A stretch of 30,596 nucleotides of DNA from Tepidanaerobacter acetatoxydans_A (lineage in GTDB: Bacteria; Bacillota; Thermosediminibacteria; Thermosediminibacterales; Tepidanaerobacteraceae): contig JALHJR010000029.1 of the NCBI GenBank assembly GCA_022840405.1, positions 1 to 30,596 of the forward strand. The letters are read 5' to 3'. A program made the position numbers and the translations under genes. Positions 23,760 to 30,596 of this stretch are shown here, piece after piece (the stretch's first letter is position 1; each line of letters opens with the position of its first letter). The notes below the pieces were generated by a model, which saw nothing but the letters and a program-made list of their open reading frames with translations, was not told the origin of the DNA and ran no database searches.

Positions 23760-23777
23760 AATATAGAATTCTATATT
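23760..23777. promoter_or_regulatory. Perfect 18-bp palindrome upstream of sigI
   Basis: AATATAGAATTCTATATT is fully self-complementary and lies 43-60 nt upstream of the sigI ATG. It may be an operator; no regulator is identified. Confidence 0.45.
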
Positions 23778-23879
23778 ATGTAATAGACTCCTTTATTGCT
23801 AATATTCTTAAGATTTTAATGTATAAAGATGCACCAGTCATGATATCATTACTTTTACAAAAATTTACTGATTATACAT

Positions 23880-23904
23880 AAAAAAGGACCCTGTTTAAGG
23901 CCCT
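23880..23904 (-). terminator. Intrinsic terminator of wecB
   Basis: On the minus strand AGGGCC pairs with GGTCCT (one G-T) around an 8-nt loop, followed by five or more T. It ends the wecA-wecB unit before sigI. Confidence 0.7.
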
Positions 23905-23997
23905 ATTTTGTAATATATGTCAGTTTGATATGCAGCAGTAGATAACTAAGCCTGCTGCTTCCCTGCACATTATTCCAATATTTAATATTGCATTATT

Positions 23998-25155
23998 TTA
24001 ATATTGAGCTTTAAATTCTGCCGGTTTATCATTACTAATCCCAAAATAATAAAGTAAAAAATCTGCAATTCTTTCCGAGGCATGACCATCACCATAAGGA
24101 TTTATAGCATTGGCCATTTGTTCATATTCATCTTTATCTGTTAAAAGCTTCCTTGCTTCTTCATAAATGGTTTCACTTTCTGTACCAATTATCTTAACAG
24201 TGCCGGCTTTAACAGCTTCCGGTCTTTCGGTTTCATTTCTTAAGACCAGCACCGGTTTACCCAAAGAAGGAGCTTCTTCCTGAAGGCCGCCCGAATCGGT
24301 AACTACCATATAGCAATGAGCCATTAGGTTGTGCATTTCATCGGTATCTAAAGGTTCAAGGAGTAGTATGTGCTCATGGCCGCCCAGAATATCAAAAACA
24401 GTATCCCTTACAGCCGGATTTAAGTGCACCGGATATATTATCTTGATTTCGGGAAAATTATCCGCTAATTTTCGAAGTGCATGACAAATATTAGCCAAAG
24501 GCTTGCCCAAATTCTCCCGACGATGGGCTGTAACCAGAATAACTTTCTGCCTTTTATAGTCTAGATTATTTAGCAAATCAGTAGAAAAAATAAAATCTTG
24601 TTTTACCGTAGTTTTTAATGCATCTATTACCGTATTACCAGTAACCACTATTTTTTCCGGTTTTACTCCCTCTTCCAAGAGATTTTTTCGCGCGATTTCC
24701 GTAGGTGAAAAGTGTACGTCAGCAAGAGAGCCTGTGAGCTTTCTGTTCATTTCCTCTGGAAATGGAAGCCATTTGTCGTGAGTTCTAAGGCCTGCTTCAA
24801 CATGCCCAACCTTAATTTGATGATAAAAAGCCGCCAAAGCACCGGCAAATGTAGTGGTGGTATCACCATGAACTATTACCATATCAGGCTTTACCTTATC
24901 CAAGACTTCTCCCAAACCAAGAAGGGAACTTGTTGTAATACTGAATAATGTTTGCTTTTCGGTCATTATATTTAAATCATAGTCGGCTTTTATGTCAAAA
25001 AGGCTCAGCACCTGATCCAACATTTCCCGGTGTTGAGCTGTAATCGCTACCTCACACTGAAAATTATCTCTCTTTTTAAGTTCCTGCACTAATGGTGCCA
25101 TTTTTATAGCTTCAGGTCTTGTACCAAAAATCACCAGAATTTTTATTTTGTCCAA
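23998..25155 (-). CDS. wecB: UDP-N-acetylglucosamine 2-epimerase (non-hydrolysing)
   Basis: Converts UDP-GlcNAc to UDP-ManNAc for wall or capsule glycopolymers. The 385-residue GT-B-fold product has FGTRPEAIKMAPL near the N-terminus, HGDTTTTFAGA, HVEAGLRT, PEEMNR, VTAHRRENLG and TDSGGLQEEAP, all family motifs including active-site Asp, Glu and His positions. The start is TTG at 25155, with GGGGAG 6 nt upstream. It lies 13 nt after wecA, so the two are probably co-transcribed. Named mnaA in Bacillus. Confidence 0.97.
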   Translation of the reverse strand: MDKIKILVIFGTRPEAIKMAPLVQELKKRDNFQCEVAITAQHREMLDQVLSLFDIKADYDLNIMTEKQTLFSITTSSLLGLGEVLDKVKPDMVIVHGDTTTTFAGALAAFYHQIKVGHVEAGLRTHDKWLPFPEEMNRKLTGSLADVHFSPTEIARKNLLEEGVKPEKIVVTGNTVIDALKTTVKQDFIFSTDLLNNLDYKRQKVILVTAHRRENLGKPLANICHALRKLADNFPEIKIIYPVHLNPAVRDTVFDILGGHEHILLLEPLDTDEMHNLMAHCYMVVTDSGGLQEEAPSLGKPVLVLRNETERPEAVKAGTVKIIGTESETIYEEARKLLTDKDEYEQMANAINPYGDGHASERIADFLLYYFGISNDKPAEFKAQY

Positions 25156-25168
25156 TAGCTACTCCCCT

Positions 25169-26206
25169 TTACATTCCATGAGTAGATTTTTTTGCTTCTA
25201 CAGTTATATTAATATACCTTACCGAAACTAACAACATAAAAATTACTAAGGCGAATACTGCAGCTGCCTGCTTAATGCCTATCATGGCCAGAACCACTGA
25301 GCATATTCCCAGCGAAATACTTATAACATACATATACAGCACAGCCTGTTTCTGAGATAATCCTATAGCCATTAGTCTGTGATGTACATGACCTTTATCT
25401 GCCTGCATTAACGGCTTGCCATTTATAAACCTGCGTAAAATTGCGTAAGCTGTATCAAAAATAGGCAGACCTAAGGCTAATATGGGAACAATCAAGGCTA
25501 TGGCAGTAGCACTTTTAACAGCTCCTTCAATAGCTTGGGCAGCCAGAACGAAACCTAAAAACATAGCACCCGTATCACCCATAAAAATCTTAGCCGGATT
25601 AAAATTATATGGCAAAAATCCAATTGCAGCACCGGCAAGAAGAGCCATTATAAGAGCTCCATTAGCCTGTTCAAGACTTAAATTTACCAGCATCATAGTA
25701 AAAGCTGCAATAGCGGCAATTCCGGCCGCCAACCCGTCAAGGCCGTCAATAAAATTTAGTGTATTGGTAATCCCCACTACCCAAAACAAGGTTGCAGGAA
25801 TGGCTAATTTCCCAAGGAGAATCATGCCTCCGAGCGGATTTGTAATCAACTGTACTTTTATACCAAAAAGCAGCAGCACTACTGCAGCTGCAATTTGCCC
25901 CAACAGCTTTACTTTGGCGGGAAGGTCGTAAATATCATCTAAAATTCCAACTATTACGATTATAGTTGCACCTAAAAATATCCCCTGTACATACGGAAGA
26001 TTTAAAGGTAAAGTTATTAACCCTACTACCACAAAAGAAATATAAATGGCAAGGCCGCCAAGCCGAGGCATTGGTTTTTTATGAACTCTTCGGGTATCAG
26101 TAGGTACATCAACAGCTCCAATTTTCCAAGAAAGTTTCATTACAAACGGTGTCACTAAGTATGCCAAAACCATTGACATCAAAAAACCGTATATGTAATG
26201 TTGCAA
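25169..26206 (-). CDS. wecA: Undecaprenyl-phosphate GlcNAc-1-phosphate transferase (WecA/TagO)
   Basis: A polytopic membrane enzyme that moves GlcNAc-1-phosphate from UDP-GlcNAc onto undecaprenyl phosphate, starting wall teichoic-acid-like polymers. The 345-residue product has about ten membrane helices, RRVHKKPMPRLGGLAIY, the Asp-rich ILDDIYDLPAKVKLLGQ segment, NFIDGLDGLAAG, GDTGAMFLGF and the HVHHRLM motif of this family (rather than MraY). I chose TTG at 26206 because GGGAG lies 8 nt upstream; the ATG at 26245 has no binding site. It is followed by wecB, its pathway partner. Confidence 0.94.
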   Translation of the reverse strand: MQHYIYGFLMSMVLAYLVTPFVMKLSWKIGAVDVPTDTRRVHKKPMPRLGGLAIYISFVVVGLITLPLNLPYVQGIFLGATIIVIVGILDDIYDLPAKVKLLGQIAAAVVLLLFGIKVQLITNPLGGMILLGKLAIPATLFWVVGITNTLNFIDGLDGLAAGIAAIAAFTMMLVNLSLEQANGALIMALLAGAAIGFLPYNFNPAKIFMGDTGAMFLGFVLAAQAIEGAVKSATAIALIVPILALGLPIFDTAYAILRRFINGKPLMQADKGHVHHRLMAIGLSQKQAVLYMYVISISLGICSVVLAMIGIKQAAAVFALVIFMLLVSVRYINITVEAKKSTHGM

Positions 26207-26296
26207 TGAAATCGCTCCCTTTGTAGTGTATGCTCTTTCATTCATTATTTTATTTCAAATAAGATGGTTTGTCAATCTCAACTAATTGCCAAGCTT

Positions 26297-26722
26297 TTAG
26301 TAGTTATTATCTTTGCTAGGCATGTAAACCACTTCTATCCAAGGGGCATCTTTGAACCAATCATAATCCGGCGGGTACTCGACGGCGTATACTACTCGCT
26401 TTATACCTGAGTTTATGATAAGTTTAGAGCACTCTGCACAGGGGCGAGCAGTGACATATATAGTAGCACCTTTGCGTTCTTCAGGAGAACATTCTAGGAG
26501 GGCATTGACCTCAGCATGAATAGTCCGCACACAATGGTTTCCTCGCATCATACACCCTACATCATCACAGTGATCCATACCTGACGGGCTGCCGTTGTAT
26601 CCTGTTCCTTTTATTCTGTTATCCTTTACAACCACAGCACCCACCTGAAGCCTTGGGCATGTAGACCTTTCCCTTACCCTGAATGCTATTTCTAAAAAAT
26701 ACTTATCCCAGTCTTTTCTCAT
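26297..26722 (-). CDS. comEB: dCMP deaminase (ComEB-like)
   Basis: A zinc cytidine-deaminase-fold enzyme that turns dCMP into dUMP, feeding thymidylate synthesis. The 141-residue product has HAE at 69-71 (His zinc ligand and catalytic Glu) and PCAEC at 94-98 (Cys zinc ligands), plus GYNGSPSGMDHCDDVGC, typical of dCMP deaminases. AAGGAG lies about 9 nt before the ATG. The ComEB name comes from the Bacillus competence locus but the enzyme is housekeeping. It stands before wecA-wecB. Confidence 0.94.
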   Translation of the reverse strand: MRKDWDKYFLEIAFRVRERSTCPRLQVGAVVVKDNRIKGTGYNGSPSGMDHCDDVGCMMRGNHCVRTIHAEVNALLECSPEERKGATIYVTARPCAECSKLIINSGIKRVVYAVEYPPDYDWFKDAPWIEVVYMPSKDNNY

Positions 26723-26790
26723 AGTAAAAAGCTCCTTCCAAGCAGCTAGTATGTATGATTTTAAAGTAAATAAATAATTTGTAAAAATAT

Positions 26791-28200
26791 TTAAGCATTA
26801 CGGTTATTTAATACATTTATTATTTCATCTATGATTTTATATACCTTCTGTGAGCTTTGTTTTGCTATTTGATAATAATTGTTCGCTTTCTCAACGTCCT
26901 TATCCCTTATGGCTAGTAAAGCCTGTTCGCCGGCTTTATGTAAGTCATTATGATATCTGTCAATATTTTCCCATAATTGCTTAATTTCATCATCGTGTAT
27001 TATAAGCGAATTGTAGAAATGACCAAAGCCGCATTTTTCTGCATCCAATTGTAATGGAATAATCTTGCTATTCCTTACAGCTTCTTCTAAGATATCCATC
27101 CATAAGTTATGCTGTTTACTAGCATTTTTTAAAATATGTACTAATTCTTCTTTTGTAACTTTGCAATCATTATCCATAAATCTTTGATAATATTCTCTAT
27201 TTTGCTCAATAAATGCTGTATCCATATCATTTATTTCATGCTTAATAGACTCTAAATTTTTTAGATCACTATCAAGTCTATTGACCATACTAACTATTTC
27301 TTCGGTTTCAGTCGAAAGACTATACATGGCAGAAGTTACTTGGTTTATCGCTGTACTTATTTGCTGAAAAGATGCGGCAAAACCTTCTATATCGCCTTTG
27401 ATTAGGTTAACAGCGTCAAAATTTTTTTCAACCGCCTCCTTGATAGTCCTAGTTACCAAGGGAATTTGCTGCATGACTTCATTAGTCTGTTTCATGCTTT
27501 CTAAGCTCTTAGCAGAATCTTTATGGATTTCTTGTGTGAAGTTTTTAAACTGATCTAAGCTTGCTTTAGTGCTGTCTGCTAATTTCCTTATTTCTTCAGA
27601 AACCACAGCAAATCCTCTACCAGCTTCTCCTGCTCGTGCAGCTTCTATACTTGCGTTTAATGCTAAAAGATTTGTTTGATCTGCGATCTGTTCTATTACC
27701 TCAACGATGTTTCCTATTTCCTTCAAATTATCCAAAAGCTTGTTTAGGGTAATATTGACAGTATTATTGCTTTCTGTTACTTTATCACACACTTCACCCA
27801 TTAATTTGATGCTCTCTATATTCTTATTATTGTTTACTACAATATCTTCGATATTTTTATGAATCTCATCTATATTTTCTACATTATCTTCTATGGCTTT
27901 GTCAATTTCCCCCATAGAAGCTGTAGTTTCTTCTGCAAAAGCCAAGGTATTTTCTGTTTGAAGACTCAGTTTATTCATAATAGCTTCAATTTCATCTATT
28001 AAATATGCCACATTCACTTCTAAGTTGCCTAGTGAAGAGCTCAAAGATATGGTTTTTAGCAGCATCTCTCTCGCGTCTTCTTTTATATTCTCTAACTTAT
28101 TTATTTTTTCTACTACGCTTATAGCTTTTGGATTTTTTGTAGATATAGGCTTTTCTTTAATGATTGCATCTAAAATTTTATTTGTATTTTCAAAAAACAT
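26791..28200 (-). CDS. Soluble methyl-accepting chemotaxis protein with CZB domain
   Basis: A cytosolic chemoreceptor of 469 residues without membrane helix or HAMP domain. The signalling hairpin tip EQIADQTNLLALNASIEAAR (170-189) and GRGFAVVSEEIRKLAD follow the family consensus and would contact CheA/CheW. The C-terminus (about 350-465) is a chemoreceptor zinc-binding domain with likely ligands His364 (HNLW), Cys390 (KCGFGHFY), His417 and His421 (HNDLH). Known CZB receptors sense zinc or oxidants such as hypochlorite through the Cys ligand. GGAGGAG precedes the ATG. A Fur/PerR-like box lies in its promoter region. Confidence 0.93.
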   Translation of the reverse strand: MFFENTNKILDAIIKEKPISTKNPKAISVVEKINKLENIKEDAREMLLKTISLSSSLGNLEVNVAYLIDEIEAIMNKLSLQTENTLAFAEETTASMGEIDKAIEDNVENIDEIHKNIEDIVVNNNKNIESIKLMGEVCDKVTESNNTVNITLNKLLDNLKEIGNIVEVIEQIADQTNLLALNASIEAARAGEAGRGFAVVSEEIRKLADSTKASLDQFKNFTQEIHKDSAKSLESMKQTNEVMQQIPLVTRTIKEAVEKNFDAVNLIKGDIEGFAASFQQISTAINQVTSAMYSLSTETEEIVSMVNRLDSDLKNLESIKHEINDMDTAFIEQNREYYQRFMDNDCKVTKEELVHILKNASKQHNLWMDILEEAVRNSKIIPLQLDAEKCGFGHFYNSLIIHDDEIKQLWENIDRYHNDLHKAGEQALLAIRDKDVEKANNYYQIAKQSSQKVYKIIDEIINVLNNRNA

Positions 28201-28248
28201 CTGTTCTCCTCCTCATGTACTAATAATTGATATCAAAACAAATAGTGA

Positions 28249-28263
28249 TGATAATCATTATAT
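28249..28263. promoter_or_regulatory. Fur/PerR-like box upstream of the chemoreceptor gene
   Basis: TGATAATCATTATAT matches 12 of 14 fixed positions of the Fur 7-1-7 pattern TGATAAT-N-ATTATCA, and equally many of the PerR pattern TTATAAT-N-ATTATAA. It includes TATAAT (minus strand 28258-28263), a possible -10 element, though no good -35 sequence lies upstream. Confidence 0.5.
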
Positions 28264-28318
28264 TTAGTATTTTATCATATGCAGCTATAAAATAGAAGTT
28301 TAATTTTTAAATATGAAA

Positions 28319-28357
28319 AGCCTTGCTACTTTTTATGCACGAAAAAGTAGCAAGGCT
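28319..28357 (-). terminator. Terminator of the nan/rpiR unit
   Basis: A perfect 16-bp stem AGCCTTGCTACTTTTT (28319-28334) and complement (28342-28357) with a 7-nt loop lies 17 nt after the rpiR stop, followed by TTTTCATATTT on the minus strand. Confidence 0.9.
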
Positions 28358-28374
28358 GCTAAACAAAAAATCTA

Positions 28375-29232
28375 TTAAAGCAGCTTTTCGACAACTGCCT
28401 TAGATGTATTTTCTTTATTTACTATGGATTCTTTGCGAGTTCTTTTAAAATACTCGGCATAGAGGATATCCAGTACAAAAAGCTGTGAAATTTTTGCAGA
28501 CAAGCTGGCACTTTGAAGGGGGCCTTCGTTTACACCGCACAGCAGAATAACGTCAGAATACGCAGTAAGAGGTGATTTAGCAAATCTGGTGATGCAGATA
28601 GTTTTAGCGCCTCTTTCCTTTGCAAGCTTTGCAATCTCTATTATATCCTTAGTCGAACCTGAATAGGAAATTAAAACTGCTGCATCATTTTCATCCATCA
28701 GAGCTGCTGACATAATTTGCAAGTGTGCATCTATAGAGCATTCGGTTTTATTTGTTATTCTCATAAACTTGTTTTTAGCTTCTAAAGCTGTTACGAGGGA
28801 GGCTCCAACGCCAAAAAAGTGAATCCTGTTGGCATTTATAAGGAAGTCAACTGCTTTTTTAATATCTTCCTCTTTTATTAGATTATAGGTTTCATTTAAG
28901 GCACTGATATTTGTTGCAAGCAGCTTTGAGGATATCTCTTTTATGGTATCTTCCATGGTAATTTGACTTGACAGATGGAAAGTTCCTTCATCGTCAGGTG
29001 AAATGCTGTGAGCCAGTGCTATTTTAAACTCTTGATACCCTTTAAAATCTAAAGTCTTGCAGAATCTAAATATACTCGAGTCTGCTACACCGCACTCATC
29101 GGCCAGGTCGGTAATTGACATATAAATTACGTCATTTGCATGCTCAAGGATATAATCGGCAATTTTCTTTTCAGTATTAGTAAATAAGTTATATCTTGAC
29201 CGAATTTGTGAAAATATATCTGATTTTATAAT
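28375..29232 (-). CDS. RpiR/MurR-family regulator with non-canonical start
   Basis: An HTH plus SIS-domain regulator that senses sugar phosphates. The HTH reads FTNTEKKIADYILEHANDVI then MSITDLADECGVADSSIFRF; the SIS domain follows with FFGVGASLVTALEAKNKFMR and ISYSGSTKDIIEIAKLAKER. The first in-frame ATG (29121) falls in the middle of the HTH domain and has no ribosome-binding site. Homologous sequence continues upstream to a stop near 29236, with no ATG, GTG, TTG or CTG in frame. Full length therefore needs ATT (29232) or ATA (29229), overlapping the kinase stop codon, giving about 285 residues. It probably controls the nan genes. Confidence 0.88.
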   Translation of the reverse strand: MIKSDIFSQIRSRYNLFTNTEKKIADYILEHANDVIYMSITDLADECGVADSSIFRFCKTLDFKGYQEFKIALAHSISPDDEGTFHLSSQITMEDTIKEISSKLLATNISALNETYNLIKEEDIKKAVDFLINANRIHFFGVGASLVTALEAKNKFMRITNKTECSIDAHLQIMSAALMDENDAAVLISYSGSTKDIIEIAKLAKERGAKTICITRFAKSPLTAYSDVILLCGVNEGPLQSASLSAKISQLFVLDILYAEYFKRTRKESIVNKENTSKAVVEKLL

Positions 29233-30131
29233 GCATCACTTCTTTCTGCCGCCTCTTTTAAATGAAGGGATACTGCTCCGAGAACTCCGGCTTTATTTCC
29301 AAGAGATGCCTTAATAATTTTAACGTCCCTGAAGCTTTCCATAATCATTCCATTTACTTTATCAGAAATCATATTTACAAGAACATCCTGCTCCATGACC
29401 CCTCCACCCAAGATAACGGCTGCCGGATTAAATATGTGAATTAAGGATACAAGCCCCAGTGCTATCTCAAAGGTCCATTCATTTACAATATGTTGTATTT
29501 GGGCATCGCCTTGTTTTATTCTATCAAAAATCTCTCTTCCGTCCAAGGGGGTTTTAAGCAGTTTTTCGGCCTTTTCTACTAAAGCTCTGGTAGAGGCATA
29601 AGCCTCATAACAGCCTAAACTGCCGCAGCTGCATTTTTTGCCCAGGGGATGTGTTATAATATGGCCAAACTCAGCTGCAATTCCGTTATGACCTTTATAA
29701 AGCTTGGAATCTATGATAATTGCCCCGCCAATACCGGTGCCATATGTTAGGCAAAGAAAATTGTTAAACCCTCTGCCTGCTCCAAAATATTTTTCGCCGA
29801 GCGCTGCTGCATTAACATCATTTTCTACTTTTACCGGCACGCAAAATCTGCTTTCTAAAATATCCTTCAGTTTTGTTCCTGTGTAATTTGGTATATTTTC
29901 ATTGGCATATATAATTAAGCCTTTTTCGCAATCCACCTGTCCCGCAGTGCTGATGCCGATAGCTTCGAACCCCTTATGCTCGCTTATTATATTTATCAGC
30001 TTTTCTATAAGAAACTTTCCGCCTTTTTTAGCTTCAGATGGGTATTCCTTGAAAACTTCCAGATTACCTTTTTCATCAGATATACCAAGCTTTATAGATG
30101 TCCCTCCAATATCCGCAGTAAGTATCCTCAT
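29226..30131 (-). CDS. nanK: ROK-family sugar kinase, probably N-acetylmannosamine kinase
   Basis: A 301-residue ROK kinase. ATP-binding DIGGTSIKLG is at the N-terminus, the catalytic Asp lies in ENDVNAAALGE, and the zinc motif is EFGHIITHPLGKKCSCGSLG-CYE with one His and three Cys. The glucokinase-type ROK motifs alone do not give the substrate; the neighbour nanE, 26 nt upstream, points to ManNAc. I prefer the ATG at 30131 over the TTG three bases earlier; AAAGGA lies about 9 nt upstream. The stop codon overlaps the likely start of the RpiR regulator. Confidence 0.88.
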   Translation of the reverse strand: MRILTADIGGTSIKLGISDEKGNLEVFKEYPSEAKKGGKFLIEKLINIISEHKGFEAIGISTAGQVDCEKGLIIYANENIPNYTGTKLKDILESRFCVPVKVENDVNAAALGEKYFGAGRGFNNFLCLTYGTGIGGAIIIDSKLYKGHNGIAAEFGHIITHPLGKKCSCGSLGCYEAYASTRALVEKAEKLLKTPLDGREIFDRIKQGDAQIQHIVNEWTFEIALGLVSLIHIFNPAAVILGGGVMEQDVLVNMISDKVNGMIMESFRDVKIIKASLGNKAGVLGAVSLHLKEAAERSDAL

Positions 30132-30157
30132 CAATGATCATCCTTTATAAAATCCCT

Positions 30158-30596
30158 TTATCTAACACACGTGCCAGAATCCACTACTTCCTCAATTGCA
30201 TTTACAAACCTCTTGGTTATTTCCATAGGTCTTGTTATTGCGCTGCCAACGACGGCTGCATGGACACCTAAGCTAAATATTTTTTTAATATCTTCAGGAG
30301 TCCATATACCGCCTTCGGCTATCACAGGAACGTCAAAATCTTCGACAAGCCTTCCTATCAGTTCCAAATCCGGCAGCTTTCTATCCTTTGTATATTCCGT
30401 ATATCCGCATAAGGTAGTGCCAAGGCAGTCAAATCCCAATTCATAAGCCTCTTTTGCCTCTTCATATGTTGAACAGTCTGCCATAAATATTTGATCAGGA
30501 TATTTTTCTCTAAGCCTCGGAAACATTTCACTGATTGTAGTGCCGTCCGGCCTTATTCTCTTGGTAGCGTCTGTTGCGATAATGTCAACGCCTTCA
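30158..30596 (-). CDS. nanE: N-acetylmannosamine-6-phosphate 2-epimerase, partial
   Basis: The 3' part of a TIM-barrel enzyme that converts ManNAc-6-P to GlcNAc-6-P. The reading frame runs off the window end, so the N-terminus (roughly the first third) is missing. Visible family motifs are EGVDIIATDATKRIRPDG, FMADCSTYEEAKEAYELGFD, GTTLCGYT and VIAEGGIWTPEDIKKIFSLG with the phosphate-binding VVGSAITRP. It precedes the ROK kinase, together converting ManNAc to GlcNAc-6-P. A lyase (nanA) and transporter, if present, lie outside the window. Confidence 0.95.
   Translation of the reverse strand, partial: EGVDIIATDATKRIRPDGTTISEMFPRLREKYPDQIFMADCSTYEEAKEAYELGFDCLGTTLCGYTEYTKDRKLPDLELIGRLVEDFDVPVIAEGGIWTPEDIKKIFSLGVHAAVVGSAITRPMEITKRFVNAIEEVVDSGTCVR

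Noticed and set aside
26207..26245. Upstream ATG of wecA at 26245
   Set aside because: No Shine-Dalgarno precedes it, while TTG at 26206 has GGGAG at good distance and gives the usual N-terminus.
1..30596. tRNA, rRNA, CRISPR arrays, prophage or defence genes
   Set aside because: None was seen: no regularly spaced repeats, no cloverleaf-like sequences and no phage or defence protein families.

Overview
The window looks like a piece of chromosome from an anaerobic, spore-forming, flagellated member of the Clostridia. The evidence is the sporulation genes (spoIIID, spoIIQ, spoIID), flagellar rod genes, a SigI/RsgI pair, AT-rich intergenic DNA, a tyrosyl T-box, strong Shine-Dalgarno sites with many TTG starts, and a V/A-type ATPase operon. 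A Thermoanaerobacterales- or Thermosediminibacterales-like lineage is plausible, but the sequence alone does not fix the genus. Every gene I accept is on the minus strand, so transcription runs from high to low coordinates.

In transcription order, the right edge (30596 to 28375) carries a ManNAc/sialic-acid catabolic unit: nanE (cut by the window end), a ROK kinase (probably nanK) and an RpiR-family regulator with no ordinary start codon. Next come a soluble chemoreceptor with a zinc-binding CZB domain, whose promoter region holds a Fur/PerR-like box, then comEB (dCMP deaminase), wecA/tagO and wecB (start of cell-wall glycopolymer synthesis), and the sigI-rsgI stress sigma/anti-sigma pair.

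From 21759 to 12971 lies a complete V/A-type ATPase operon: an atpI-like gene, then subunits G, I, K, E, C, F, A, B and D, with several start/stop overlaps. The K rotor subunit keeps every residue expected for Na+ binding. Upstream are two promoter candidates, one with a TGTGA-N6-TCACA operator filling its spacer, the other so close to atpI that the mRNA would be leaderless. From memory of related genomes, this operon occupies the place where the F-type ATP synthase usually sits (between wecB and ywmB-murA).

From 12779 to 2810 are a glycosyltransferase and then the conserved envelope/sporulation block ywmB, murA, spoIID, spoIIQ, spoIIID, mbl, flgF-like, flgG-like, flgJ-like and fabZ. Good sigma-E and sigma-F promoter matches precede spoIID and spoIIQ. 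The left end holds a lapA-like membrane gene and tyrS behind a tyrosine T-box.

The most striking non-coding signal is a 116-117 bp element present three times (251-367, 2641-2757, 3267-3382). It has inverted ends (GATTCTA...TAGAATC), and each copy is flanked by its own perfect 6-bp target duplication (AAGGTT, AACAGT, ATATTT). This is a non-coding MITE-like element that inserted three times around tyrS, lapA and fabZ. A second repeat type (85-164 and 2421-2502) is the widespread HSERSEE-type palindrome.
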